64,000 bases of DNA from Ardenticatenaceae bacterium (GCA_020634435.1 JACKBS010000005.1:372001-436000), one strand, 5' to 3'; counted from the first letter of the stretch, positions 9,401 to 18,179 are shown. Numbers and translations are program-made. Notes: a model not told the origin generated them from the letters alone.

Positions 9401-11720
9401 CGATGCATTAATCACCTATACCCGCGCCATCGACATTGCCGAACGCAAAGTTTTGGGGCTGGTAGACACTCGCGCCGCCGTGCGACTGCTGGCCCCCATT
9501 TTGCGGCCCACCCAATCCGTCTGGTTCCAGGCGCTGACCAACCGCGCCGCCATCTTCATGCAGCTGGGCAATTTTGATGCCGCCCTGGCCGATTACGATC
9601 AGCTGACAACCTATGCCACCACCACCGAACTGCTGGCCAGCCGCAATCTGGCCCGGCTGGGCGCTAGCACCCAGGCCGACGCGGAATCGCCCGACTTCCA
9701 GACCATTTTGAAGGAGCAGGGGCAGCTCATTGCCAACCAGCCTAACAACGCCTACTACCGGCTGTGGCGCGGCGTGACCTACCATATTTTGGGCGATGTA
9801 ACCGCCGCCGAAGCCAATTACCAGGCCGCACTGGACATCACCGGGGAGCGAGCGCTGGACACGCAGAGCCAGGTGCAGGCATGGACCGGGTTGGGCTGGC
9901 TGGTCTACGGGCAAAACAGGTATGAAGCGGCGGTGGAACGATTTGAAACGGCCGTTTCCCTCAATGATCGCTCTGATGAAGCATACCTGGGTCTGGGCTT
10001 TAGCTACTACTCTCTGCGCGAATACGACAAGGCGCTAGAAGCATGGCAAAAAACGGCCGAACTCACCCCGGAAGAACCTACCATCTACCTCTCGCTGGGC
10101 ACGCTGCACTGGCGGCTGGGCATGTTGCAAGACGAACAAGACACACTGGCCCAAGACCGCTGCGCTGATCCCAATCTGACTGAGGCGCAAAAGCTAGCTT
10201 CGGCGGCTGAGCTAAAGCTGGCCATCGAGAACTTCCAGACAGCCATCGCGCTGCCGGGCCGCGACCCTGCCGACGTCGCCGAGACGTATCAATCGCTGGC
10301 GCGGGTGCAGTACCTGCTGCGCAGCTGCCCCGGCTATGACCTGGTGGATGTGCTCAAAGGCACCATCGACAGCTACACAGCGGCCATCGAACTGGACCCC
10401 ACCAACGCCGATTACTGGCACGTGCGCGGGCGCACCGCGTATGGCATCTGGCTCAATCTGCCCGCAGGCACCGGCCCGTCGGCCCGCGTTTGGCTGTTTG
10501 ACGCCCTGGACGATACCAACGCCGCCCTGGCCCTCGACCCCAACGATTTTGGCGATTACCAGCCAAACCGCTGGTACGATCTCATTTATCCGCGCGCCGT
10601 TGATGGCTCGCTGGCCCAGGGCGACGGCCGTTTTGCCAACGGCGAGTATGATGTGGCTCTAGGCTACTACGAACTGGTGGCAACGCGTGCGCCGGAGGTG
10701 GTGCGTGCCCCGTTTAAGGCCGGTTTGGCTGCCGTGGCCCTGGGCGATTATGAACTGGCACAGCAATGGTACGCCGAAGGGCTAAACCGGGCTAAAGCCG
10801 CCGATGACGGTGCGGCCGTTTTGCTGGCGCAAGCCGATCTCATCCAGTTTGCCGATCGAGCCACCGTGGACGTTACGCCGCTGCTGGAACTGCTCAGCAG
10901 CTCCGATTTGGAGGTTGATCCGTCTGACATTACCGATGCGGCTACCGCGTTTGCGTTGGCACAGGCCGCATTGCTGGACGGCCGTTGGCAGCGAGCGACA
11001 TTGTTGGGTAATTTGGGCCTGGAGTTGGCTGTCGCTGCCCAGGATATTGGCGTGGTGCGCGAGGCCGGGGCTAATCTGGCCTCCTTTGGCCTGAGCTACG
11101 ACAATGTGACCCTGACGCAGTGGTATTGGCCGTTGCTGGATGATGTGAAGGCGCGAGAAACGGCCGTTGCCAATCTCGATCACCCTGATTTGTACTGGCG
11201 TTACCGGGCCGAATACGGCTTCCGCGTCGTGCGCGACCTCTTCCCCGCCAAACCGGGCTGGGAAGACAGCGCCGCCCGCATCTACACCCAAATCATCGCC
11301 GATATAGAGCGTGCCTATGCCTTGAATCCAGCCGAGCACCAGACCTGGCGTGACTTTTTTGTGGATGCCAACCTGGGCTGGCATTACCTGCGGCGCGGCG
11401 ATGTGCGCTACGAGGCGGGCAGCTACCAGGAAGCGCTCGGCGATTATTTACAGGCCACCCAGCTCATCCAGCCCACCAGCGAAAACGCGCTAAACGATCT
11501 CACCGAAGCGGTCTTCAAAGCGGGGCTGACGGCCCTCCGCCTGGAAGAGTTCCGCCTGGCTGAAGAGGCATACGCGGCGGGCATTACGCTGCTCGATCGC
11601 TATGATGGCAACGACGCCCAGCTTGGCCGGGCCATCACCGACCTGGAAAACCTGCTGGCCGAGCAGCCAGACCTGGCCCCCGTCGGTGGGGCAATTCTGG
11701 AAGACCTGGATGGGCAGTAA
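6474..11720 (+). CDS. Giant winged-helix / TPR / multi-pass membrane protein
   Basis: A 1748-residue protein translated with the ATPase. The first ~150 residues look like the winged-helix module that follows NTPase domains in STAND proteins, so the pair resembles a STAND protein split in two. TPR-like helical repeats follow (about 150-560) around a membrane segment near 323-346. Seven further hydrophobic segments lie at about 563-583, 663-687, 791-812, 829-848, 862-884, 892-907 and 925-943. Residues ~985-1748 are again TPR-like. The topology suggests helical arms on the membrane for protein-protein interaction. I know no characterised homologue, and the role is inferred from architecture only. 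Confidence 0.75.
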   Translation: MSSDVTATTVTYLERILDEVHPMMAEALYLAAVPVWFSADLFAAMRQVEDGRNDGLIERLLRYSFVRTLSTTEDEPTTYTIRPDERVFLQRRWIARDRAAYLTAHQRALNYWQNYPDPNPQRQRRLILYHLLFIDQTAGINFLIDSFRLYHKERQITEIERLLDTVTDARFYLAVLKQDLTLLDDLLRHMWARVNQLRGLWQSSLDTLAELRAKPTLSPLLLPYVTRAHGESLAQMGQFVEAITAYQETLTLFQAEEQRLREPETGPAAQPEAVTSVTDLTRIQIERAYTRLALGDAYVGLAEATREHNPPVIPERANWLHQLRDFAVFLLSLPLLVYMSFYLGRRVWHPRFWSTLLNLDWIVTRLFVSGAHQYRLADRLLEQHGEPVEGVAADEKLAYLYLSLDDNQQAETLFRRLLAEEDAPLGSFRRLSVNLGLAEALLGQRQPEAAQHYAEEALAEISQYEDDALEARTRVLLAEAHLGMAATEESEAQAAILQFERALSLYQQLHDEIWATEIADRLYAITQDERLDENQQEAARRVATAVSEYTYPIRYRHPATVIFRHAIFIFLSIVIFLLPLYTIRLDTGSLVSPAITFKGREFVLWPALIVEELDATQSNPDAEIESDAPAVGNTAAPLQFRPAVSDAGLTVNAVPSTDTDVALQLGIILILGYVLLSTAVGVAALVFTPLTTLQQAGRGRVQLNSSRLAVDDTAVAWQDVTKLIIADLKLIREPLADDAGFALNSDTTQVIVPGNTARYDIVRQRAMGYLPPTLPQQDWSYRLVYSRMGAWYIGTAALLTVLALLGSSFPTLLNFDFPGTPYSLADLYPYLYLGLFVPPLWAFVLRPLQIRHDMFRNSRLAWWVGLAGLLLLVLRLGSLFFPWFTMPDIYPSLGILLMVGGATRAFWQTRVPSRQPLTYPAALRWGSLVIALFTWFVMGGHLLREVSSYHFLIVGNSLRDDSLVQTEEATAVALANDALITYTRAIDIAERKVLGLVDTRAAVRLLAPILRPTQSVWFQALTNRAAIFMQLGNFDAALADYDQLTTYATTTELLASRNLARLGASTQADAESPDFQTILKEQGQLIANQPNNAYYRLWRGVTYHILGDVTAAEANYQAALDITGERALDTQSQVQAWTGLGWLVYGQNRYEAAVERFETAVSLNDRSDEAYLGLGFSYYSLREYDKALEAWQKTAELTPEEPTIYLSLGTLHWRLGMLQDEQDTLAQDRCADPNLTEAQKLASAAELKLAIENFQTAIALPGRDPADVAETYQSLARVQYLLRSCPGYDLVDVLKGTIDSYTAAIELDPTNADYWHVRGRTAYGIWLNLPAGTGPSARVWLFDALDDTNAALALDPNDFGDYQPNRWYDLIYPRAVDGSLAQGDGRFANGEYDVALGYYELVATRAPEVVRAPFKAGLAAVALGDYELAQQWYAEGLNRAKAADDGAAVLLAQADLIQFADRATVDVTPLLELLSSSDLEVDPSDITDAATAFALAQAALLDGRWQRATLLGNLGLELAVAAQDIGVVREAGANLASFGLSYDNVTLTQWYWPLLDDVKARETAVANLDHPDLYWRYRAEYGFRVVRDLFPAKPGWEDSAARIYTQIIADIERAYALNPAEHQTWRDFFVDANLGWHYLRRGDVRYEAGSYQEALGDYLQATQLIQPTSENALNDLTEAVFKAGLTALRLEEFRLAEEAYAAGITLLDRYDGNDAQLGRAITDLENLLAEQPDLAPVGGAILEDLDGQ

Positions 11721-11847
11721 TGGTCAATAGTTAATGGCCAATGGTTAATGGTTGTTGGAGCGGGGTAGTGGCGGTTGTCATGCCCGCGCAGGCGGGCATC
11801 CATAAATTTGGCGGGGGAATGGATTCCCGCATTCGCGGGAATGACAA
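11721..11847. repeat. Intergenic repeats: GTTAATGG iteration and REP-like palindrome
   Basis: Directly after the giant gene, TGGTCAATAGTTAATGGCCA and a related copy iterate a short unit. A REP-like element follows, bounded by TTGTCAT (11775-11781) and ATGACAA (11841-11847). It contains two hairpins, TGCCCGCGCAGGCGGGCA and TTCCCGCATTCGCGGGAA. Similar GTCAT...ATGAC elements with CCCGC cores are widespread extragenic repeats. It lies between convergent genes. Confidence 0.7.
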
Positions 11848-11924
11848 TTCAGGAACGTGCGGCAAGCGGTAAACTGTTTTTGGCTCGTGGGTGACCCTCT
11901 TCACCCGATCACCCCTTCACCATG

Positions 11925-13586
11925 TCACTCCTTCACCCCGTCGTGCCAAATGCCGTTAGCCACCGGGATGATGAAGTGAAAAGTTGTCCCCTCGCGGTAT
12001 TTGCTTTCGAACCAGATACGGCCGTCGTGCAGTTCCACCAGATTTTTGGTGATGTTTAGCCCCAGCCCCGTCCCTGGCGAGCGGAGCGCCTCATCGTCGC
12101 TGCCCCGGAAGAACTTGTTGAAAATGGCTTTCTGTTCTTCGTCCTTAATGCCCAGGCCGGTATCGGCTACGGAAACGTGAATCATGGGTTGGACTTCGGC
12201 GTCTTCGTTGACGCTGTTCATCTCTTCGGCGCGGATGGTGATACGGCCGTTTTCCGGCGTGTATTTGTAGGCGTTGCTCACCAGGTTGGTCAGGATTTGC
12301 GCCAGGCGGTTGCGATCCGCCCAAACGTCCGGCAAATTGTCCGGCACGGTGAGCACCAGCGTTTGCTGCTTCTCCTCAATTTGCGCCCGCGTGAAGGACG
12401 CGACCTCTTCTACCACTTCCGCCAGCTGGATAGGCCGCGTTTCCAGATGCAGTTGGCCAGATTCCAGCCGCGAGACATCGGTTAAATCGCTCACGAGGCG
12501 GCTCATGCGGTTGACGTTGTTGCGAATCGTTTCCAGGAAGGTGGTTTGCGCTTCGTTGATCGTGCCAAAGTTACCGGAGAGCAGCAAATCGGCATACCCC
12601 TTAATGCTGGTCATGGGGATCTTGAGCTCGTGGGAGACGAAGGAAACAAACTCGCTTTTGGCCTGATTGGCCACCTTCATGGCATCTACCAGCTGGGCAT
12701 TGGCCAGAGCGATGGCCGCATGGCTGCCCAATCGCTTAAGAAAACTGAGCTGTTCCGGCTGCCATTGGCTCGCCTGGGTACTCTCCAACACAAGCAGGGC
12801 GATAACGGCCGTTTCCCGGTACAGCGGCAGCACAATTTGGCTCTGGGTGCGCACCAACAGCCCCGCCCGCTCGGTCTGCGGCTCGTAGGCCAACCTACCC
12901 GAAATTAAAGCTTGCTGTGCCGCGGGCAGTTGATCCAGCAGCACAAAGGGGGAATCTTCGTAAATTTCGTAGGTGTAGCCCTGGGAAGCCAGCACATGCA
13001 GCCGATCTTCCGTCACGGTGCCCATGATGCCCGCTTCGCCGCCCACCTGCCGCAGCGCCCAATTGAGCGAAATTTCCATCACGCGGCGCATGTCGAGCGT
13101 GGCGTTAAGTTCGGCATCAATGGCTTGCAGCGTGGCCATTTGCTGCAAACGCGCCTGTTCCTGATCGTACAGCCGCTTGCGGGCCAGGCTGGCCTTGATG
13201 CGGGCACTAAGCAGCGGCATATTGAACGGCTTGGGCAGATAATCTTCCGCGCCAAGCTCAATGCCCTGCACAATATTGGCCGCGTCATCGGCGGCGGAGA
13301 TGATAATGACGGGGATGTTTTGCAGCTTGACGTCGGCTTTAATGATGGCCAGCAGCTCAAAGCCGCTCAGCTCCGGCATCATAATGTCCAACAGAATGAT
13401 ATCAACGGGGTTTTGGGCGAGCATCTCCAGGGCGATACGGCCGTTGCGGGCCACCATCACCCCATGCCCCTGATCTTGCAAACGATGGGCCAATAAATCG
13501 GCATTCAGGTCGTTGTCATCGACAACCAGCACCAGAGCACGTTCCTCTTGGTGCAGCCGCTTAGTCGTTAAATCTACGCTGAACAT
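11925..13586 (-). CDS. Hybrid sensor: receiver - GAF - histidine kinase
   Basis: A 553-residue soluble signalling protein. An N-terminal receiver domain has acidic residues in VVDDND (about 21-26) and the phospho-acceptor Asp67 in 'LLDIMMP', with Lys in 'LPKPF' near 119. A GAF-type sensor domain covers about 150-300. The kinase core follows: H-box 'SHELKIPMTSIKG' with His319, N-box 'TNLVSNAYKYTPE', G1 'DTGLGI' and G2 'GTGLGLNI'. No membrane segment is present, so it senses a cytoplasmic or partner-delivered signal and can itself receive phosphate. It is downstream of, and cotranscribed with, a single-domain response regulator (32-base gap), the likely partner. Confidence 0.92.
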   Translation of the reverse strand: MFSVDLTTKRLHQEERALVLVVDDNDLNADLLAHRLQDQGHGVMVARNGRIALEMLAQNPVDIILLDIMMPELSGFELLAIIKADVKLQNIPVIIISAADDAANIVQGIELGAEDYLPKPFNMPLLSARIKASLARKRLYDQEQARLQQMATLQAIDAELNATLDMRRVMEISLNWALRQVGGEAGIMGTVTEDRLHVLASQGYTYEIYEDSPFVLLDQLPAAQQALISGRLAYEPQTERAGLLVRTQSQIVLPLYRETAVIALLVLESTQASQWQPEQLSFLKRLGSHAAIALANAQLVDAMKVANQAKSEFVSFVSHELKIPMTSIKGYADLLLSGNFGTINEAQTTFLETIRNNVNRMSRLVSDLTDVSRLESGQLHLETRPIQLAEVVEEVASFTRAQIEEKQQTLVLTVPDNLPDVWADRNRLAQILTNLVSNAYKYTPENGRITIRAEEMNSVNEDAEVQPMIHVSVADTGLGIKDEEQKAIFNKFFRGSDDEALRSPGTGLGLNITKNLVELHDGRIWFESKYREGTTFHFIIPVANGIWHDGVKE

Positions 13587-13618
13587 CGATCGAGCTAATC
13601 CCTTACGAATACCTGACG

Positions 13619-14017
13619 TTAATCCAGTTCGCCTACAGAACGATTCAGCAGCATCTCAATTTTGGTAAACAGCTGGGAAAACTGAATCGGTTTGGTCATA
13701 AAAGCATCACAGCCCGCATCAAAACAACGGCGCAAATCCTCAGAGGTGGATTGGGCCGTCAGGGCAATAACGGGAATGTGATTGGTTTCGGGTTGATCTT
13801 TGAGGCGGCGGGTCGCTTCCCAGCCGGTGATGTCGGGCAGACGCATGTCCATCAAAATCAAGCCGGGCTGTGCTTCGGTAGCTACGCGCACGCCCACCAG
13901 CCCCTCGCCAGCCGTGAGGACTTCATACCCCTCATCATTGAGGTTCATGGTCAAAATCCCCTGAATCACGGGATCATCTTCGATGACTAAAACGACCTGT
14001 TGTGTTTTTGCTGCCAT
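13619..14017 (-). CDS. Single-domain response regulator (CheY-like)
   Basis: A 132-residue receiver domain with no output domain. The acidic pair is in 'VIEDDP' (about 13-14), the phospho-acceptor is Asp57 in 'LILMDMRLPD', Thr is in 'IALTAQS' and Lys109 is in 'FMTKPI'. I use the ATG at 14017, which follows GAGGGTAAC. An upstream frame extension is rich in Pro/Arg and is unlikely to be translated. Together with the hybrid kinase just downstream it can form a phosphorelay; the final output is not encoded next to it. Confidence 0.9.
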   Translation of the reverse strand: MAAKTQQVVLVIEDDPVIQGILTMNLNDEGYEVLTAGEGLVGVRVATEAQPGLILMDMRLPDITGWEATRRLKDQPETNHIPVIALTAQSTSEDLRRCFDAGCDAFMTKPIQFSQLFTKIEMLLNRSVGELD

Positions 14018-14363
14018 TGTTACCCTCTGCTGTAGCGCAGTGCGCGGCCGGGATTGGGGAGGACCACCGGCGGCTGTGGTTTTGTCTTCCGCTCTCAAAT
14101 TTTTAGTGTAAAGATTAAAGTTTCAATTTGCCTTATGGCGGCTCCGCGTGGCTCTTTTTGGAGAATTTAGAAAGCGCCCGCTTCGTTGAGGGCAGTATAA
14201 CACAGGGAGGTACGGCCGTTTCGGCTATAAACGACTTTTTACTGTGCGTTCACAGGGAAATAAGTCAGGGATGGAGGGGAAAAGGGGCAAGTGATTAGTA
14301 AAAAGTGATCAGTGAAAAGTAGAAGCCACTTATCATTTTTTACTTTTCACTTGTTACTCGCTC
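14018..14363. other. Intergenic region upstream of the two-component operon
   Basis: I see no gene here. It contains an ACGGCCGT octamer and, at 14311-14351, an inverted repeat with 11-base arms. The promoter of the response-regulator operon should lie here on the minus strand, but I cannot point to a convincing -35/-10 pair. Confidence 0.4.
14311..14351. repeat. Inverted repeat AGTGAAAAGTA / TACTTTTCACT
   Basis: Perfect 11-base arms at 14311-14321 and 14341-14351 are embedded in iterations of AGTGAT/AGTAAAA type (14290-14352). It sits just beyond the stop codon of the minus-strand helicase-like gene. It may act as a terminator-like hairpin there. Confidence 0.55.
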
Positions 14364-16430
14364 TCATCGTACCGCTTGCAAAGCACGCCACAGCGGCCCA
14401 TCCTGGCGCACGCCGCGACGGTCCAGGTCACTGCTGGCCAGCAAAATGCCATCGCTGCACCGCGCCGTCAGGCCGCGCACGATGCGGCTGAGCAGCTGGT
14501 TGCGGATGTGGAAATCGTTGTCCATCGTCCATGGCTGGCTGGGATCATAGCTTTGCGCCAGCACAAAGGCGTTGCTGAGCGGCTGATTGGGGATGTCCCA
14601 CCAGCCAGTAGCGGCCGTTTCCAGCCACACATGCACCCGCACGGGCGAACCGGCCAGCAGGTAGCCGTAGATCGTCGAAATCATAATGCCGTTGGGGTCG
14701 GGCGGGTCACCCAGCTCTGGCGGATTGGCCGTTACCAACCCCTGGTTGATGCCGTCTATAAATGCGTTCCCCACAGCGGCGGGTGTGTACAGTCCAATCG
14801 CCTCGGCAGATTGGCGCAGCCGGGTCGCTGCCTGCACCAACCAATCGCAAACGGCCGCTCCGGCCACATCTGGTTCCGGCTGGAAGCGTCGTTCAGAGAG
14901 CAAGGTAAACAGTTGGTGCAAAAACACGTCGATGCTGGCACGGCCGTCTTGCCCCGCTAGCCAGAGGCGAATCTCCTCATACAGCCCGACAAAATCCATG
15001 CCGACACGGCTTTGGATGCGGTCCGGCAGCTCGGCGATGGGCAGCAATTCGGCCGTTTCGGCGCGGTAGAGCGATTCGGTAAGCAGTTCGGCACGGGCGG
15101 CGTCCAGGCCATGAATGCTCAGGGTGAGCGCTTCGGCCACGTCGAACGGGCTGGGCAGCAGCTCCCAATCCGGGTGGGCCAGGGCCAGCCAGGTAAGCCA
15201 GGCGCGCACGCGCGGTTCATCGCGCGGGCTGGAACGGCGGCGCAGCAGGTAGTAGGGCAGCCCAGCATGACGGAAAGCGTTTTCCAGCATGTAGCGCAAT
15301 GCCCCGTCCAGATATGGGGCGATGATGGCCATCTCGGACGGATGCAAATTGTGCGCGGCCATCAGGTCCACTAGCGCCTCGGCCAGCTGGATGACCATCT
15401 CGCGCCGGTAGCGGCCGCCAACAGTGCCCAAAATCGCTGGTTGGGCCTCGGCAAACGGCTTGGTGGTGTGCATCAGCTGGTTTTCCACCAGATTGGCCAG
15501 GTGGGTCAGCGGCGTATTGGTGATAAATGATTCCTGGAAGTCGAAGACGTAGGCGCTGAGGCTGCGGAATTTGTTGGCTCCCAGCGGGTCGGCGGCGAGG
15601 AACCGTTTGTAACCTCCGGCGGCATCGTAGGCAACGGCCGTTGTCACCGTTTCGTTCTTCAGTTCAGCGACAAAATTTTGCCCGGCGGGCGTTTGCTCCT
15701 CAATGTTGTCCACAATCAGGTGGCGGTAGCGCTCGCTAAAATATTTGTGAAATTCGGGATGCTGCACCAGCTGCGTGTCGAACACTTCCACAGCCAGCGA
15801 GAGGTCCAGCAGGCTGTCACGCAGGCAGGTGGCGCGGAAATTGCGGGCAGCGGTGGCGGCCTCGTTCAGGTGGCGGATGCGCTCTGGCTCACCGGCCCAA
15901 GTGCAAATTTGCCGTTCGATGGCCTCGTCGAGGCTGAGGCTGTTGAGCGCGGCCCGGTTGAGCGTGTCCAGCAGCTGGCTGACAATTTGCTGCGGGCGCA
16001 GGCGCAGGTCGGCAAAGGCACCCTCGTTGAGCATGGGGGTGATGATGTGCCACATCAGCAGCTGGGCCAGATCGTAACTGAGGAAGGTGGGGGGGTGATA
16101 CGGCCGTTCAAACCCCGCCGGACGCGCCACCAACGGCCAAAACAGCTGCACCATCTCCATCGCCATCTGGTTGTAGGTGGTAATCTTCAGGTCGGCATAC
16201 GGCCCCAGGCCGGACTGGTGCACGGCGTCCAGGTAAGCGGGCGCCTGGTCCGGCTCGGCCACGATGACCAACAGCGTGTAGGCCGGTTCGCCGTCTTGCA
16301 GCAGGCGGAGGAGGCGCTGTTGCAGGGCAAAAGTTTTGCCCGTGCCCGCCGGGCCAAGCAAAAAGCTGGTCTGCTCCGCCATGATGGCGGCCTGTTGGGT
16401 GGGGGTCAATTCAACGAGCACGTCTGTCAT
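14364..16430 (-). CDS. Degenerate UvrD/AddB-like P-loop ATPase
   Basis: A 688-residue protein with UvrD/PcrA-family helicase layout. An N-terminal Q-like motif 'LTPTQQAAI' and a perfect Walker A GPAGTGKT (about 26-33) are present. The motif II region reads LIVDNIEEQTP where UvrD enzymes have DExxD, so the Glu after the first Asp is Asn. Motif III, normally GDPDQSIY, reads YDAAGGYKRF and lacks the Gln. A C-terminal 'RIVRGLTARCSDGILLASS' resembles motif VI imperfectly. It may bind ATP without being a normal helicase; an AddB-like structural role is possible. No nuclease domain is evident. Confidence 0.65.
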   Translation of the reverse strand: MTDVLVELTPTQQAAIMAEQTSFLLGPAGTGKTFALQQRLLRLLQDGEPAYTLLVIVAEPDQAPAYLDAVHQSGLGPYADLKITTYNQMAMEMVQLFWPLVARPAGFERPYHPPTFLSYDLAQLLMWHIITPMLNEGAFADLRLRPQQIVSQLLDTLNRAALNSLSLDEAIERQICTWAGEPERIRHLNEAATAARNFRATCLRDSLLDLSLAVEVFDTQLVQHPEFHKYFSERYRHLIVDNIEEQTPAGQNFVAELKNETVTTAVAYDAAGGYKRFLAADPLGANKFRSLSAYVFDFQESFITNTPLTHLANLVENQLMHTTKPFAEAQPAILGTVGGRYRREMVIQLAEALVDLMAAHNLHPSEMAIIAPYLDGALRYMLENAFRHAGLPYYLLRRRSSPRDEPRVRAWLTWLALAHPDWELLPSPFDVAEALTLSIHGLDAARAELLTESLYRAETAELLPIAELPDRIQSRVGMDFVGLYEEIRLWLAGQDGRASIDVFLHQLFTLLSERRFQPEPDVAGAAVCDWLVQAATRLRQSAEAIGLYTPAAVGNAFIDGINQGLVTANPPELGDPPDPNGIMISTIYGYLLAGSPVRVHVWLETAATGWWDIPNQPLSNAFVLAQSYDPSQPWTMDNDFHIRNQLLSRIVRGLTARCSDGILLASSDLDRRGVRQDGPLWRALQAVR

Positions 16431-16611
16431 GGGGGAAGTATAGCGTTGGGGTGATGGGTTGCAAAACGGCTTTACTTTTTACCGATTCTCAAACTCTTGA
16501 TTGCTCTTATGGTAAAATTAGCAAAAATTTAGACCAATTTTAGAATCAATAGTCGAGTTTCAAAAGCATCATTGTTGCCAGTGACTTGTTTGATCCATTA
16601 GAGGAATTTGC

Positions 16612-17124
16612 ATGAACGAAGATACAAACGACCAAAAGGATAATTCTTTACCTGCCTCCAAAACAGAACCGGTATCAAAAACTCAAAAGATCCAACGAAA
16701 AATCAGATGGACGATAATAAAAATCATCGCCACAGTTTTTTGGAGTTATGCATTCCTGAAATTATTCATTTTTGACGTTGATATATTGCTTATCCAATGG
16801 CTATTTCCAGGTGCCACTTGGCTTATCGAATACAGAGGTGTTTTCACCATTGCCATTTTTGCACTCCTTGCGCTTTTAATGTGGAATTTCAAGCTTTTGG
16901 GAGGGCTTCTTTATATTGGTTTTTTTCCGTTCATCTTCGTTTTTTTTCATATACCAGCATGGCTAATTCGCCGCCGCGCTTGGACACTTTCAGTGGCAGT
17001 AATAGCTGGCTCAATTTCTTTGATCCGCTCTCTGCGCTCAACTATTATACTGTCTGGCCTTTTTGTTGTCGGAACTGTGTTAGTGTCTGTAAGCGTCAAT
17101 GTTTTTTTCTCTGGATCGGAATGA
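16612..17124 (+). CDS. Hypothetical multi-pass membrane protein, AT-rich pair member 1
   Basis: A 170-residue protein with a charged, Lys-rich N-terminus (about 1-40) followed by about four hydrophobic segments. I do not recognise a family. The ATG follows AGAGGAA with good spacing. Its stop overlaps the start of the next gene (ATGA at 17121-17124), so the two are translationally coupled and probably act together in the membrane. Base composition is much more AT-rich than the flanking genes, a sign of horizontal acquisition. Confidence 0.65.
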   Translation: MNEDTNDQKDNSLPASKTEPVSKTQKIQRKIRWTIIKIIATVFWSYAFLKLFIFDVDILLIQWLFPGATWLIEYRGVFTIAIFALLALLMWNFKLLGGLLYIGFFPFIFVFFHIPAWLIRRRAWTLSVAVIAGSISLIRSLRSTIILSGLFVVGTVLVSVSVNVFFSGSE

Positions 17125-17942
17125 GCTTTTTACTGCTATTTCTAGTTGCGATTTATATCAGAGCAATAAGAGGATCTTTTCGGTCATCGCTTGACACTTT
17201 TTCTCCTCAAAGTCTCGATAAATTATGGTCTTTTTTAAGCAAAAGCTTTACTCCGAATGATGAACTCAGGGGTATTGATGTAGAAATGTTGAATGAGTCT
17301 CAGAAAAATACGAGAATTGCCAATTTACAATTCAGCGTTCTTTACAATAGACTTTGTTACTTTCTAGCGGACAAACTTATAACTTTGAGACAGGGTCAAG
17401 TACTTGCTGCAATTGCGGGAATAAAAATACTTTGGTTGTTTGCTGCAACTTTGGTGGTTTTCTCCTTGCTAAATTTGGGGATTTATAAGATTGAGCCAAC
17501 GCAATTTACAGTAATTGGATCTATCAGATGGTTTGATTTTCTGTGGTACACATTCCAAGCATCTTTTATTAACAATGTGTCAGAGATAGCCCCCATAGGG
17601 ATTGTTGCGCGTTCTTTGTTTATGGCTAACGGAATCACGAGCGGCCTCATTTTATTCATTATAGTTGCATTCTTTGTAACTAGTGTGCAGACAACTCGAA
17701 ATTCTGATCAAATTTACACCTTGGCAAGCAAAATCCAAGCGCAGGGAAAAGAAGTAGAAATCTTTGTTGTGGATGTTTTTGGACTAACGTTAACGGCTGC
17801 AATTGAAGAGTTAATACATGTACGGGCCATATTTGCTGACTGGATAGTCCAAATTTCCCCCGAAACCGAGCCGAACTTAGCAAAATTGGACAACCACACA
17901 GGACAAGAAGAATCTAAAAACGGTGGTGAAAATCAAGGCTAA
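17121..17942 (+). CDS. Channel-like membrane protein lacking a K+ filter, AT-rich pair member 2
   Basis: A 273-residue protein starting at the ATG within the ATGA overlap. It has an N-terminal membrane segment, a soluble stretch, then a hydrophobic helix near 115-135. A re-entrant-looking segment ('FLWYTFQASFINNVSEIAP') and a long final helix ('ITSGLILFIIVAFFVTS') follow. This helix-pore-helix order resembles two-TM ion channels (Ion_trans_2), but the TVGYG-type filter is absent. The C-terminal ~80 residues are soluble and charged. The channel relation is an inference from layout only. Confidence 0.6.
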   Translation: MSFLLLFLVAIYIRAIRGSFRSSLDTFSPQSLDKLWSFLSKSFTPNDELRGIDVEMLNESQKNTRIANLQFSVLYNRLCYFLADKLITLRQGQVLAAIAGIKILWLFAATLVVFSLLNLGIYKIEPTQFTVIGSIRWFDFLWYTFQASFINNVSEIAPIGIVARSLFMANGITSGLILFIIVAFFVTSVQTTRNSDQIYTLASKIQAQGKEVEIFVVDVFGLTLTAAIEELIHVRAIFADWIVQISPETEPNLAKLDNHTGQEESKNGGENQG

Positions 17943-18121
17943 GTCGAATCTTAATCTTGAATTGTGAAGAATAACTATATCTAATAATTCACATGCAGGA
18001 ACTGCTGCTCCACAGCAAACACGCCACAGATTTCTAAAAAGCCGCGTCCCATAAATTTGAATTACTAAAGGTTCTGTCACTCACAGGGGGAACGGCCGTT
18101 TACCCATCCTCCTCTCTCCCT

Positions 18122-18129
18122 GATACAAT
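18122..18129 (+). promoter_or_regulatory. Extended -10 promoter candidate
   Basis: TGATACAAT contains TACAAT (18124-18129) with the upstream TG of an extended -10. No good -35 is visible. It lies about 50 bases before the effector gene start. Confidence 0.35.
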
Positions 18130-18179
18130 ACAGTCACCAACCTGTTATTCCTCTGTGTTGAAATATTTAGGAGATATCC

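Noticed and set aside
16797..17942. 381-codon reading of the second AT-rich membrane gene
   Set aside because: The first ~108 codons lie inside the first gene; the ATG at 17121, overlapping the upstream stop, gives a sensible N-terminal membrane segment and translational coupling.
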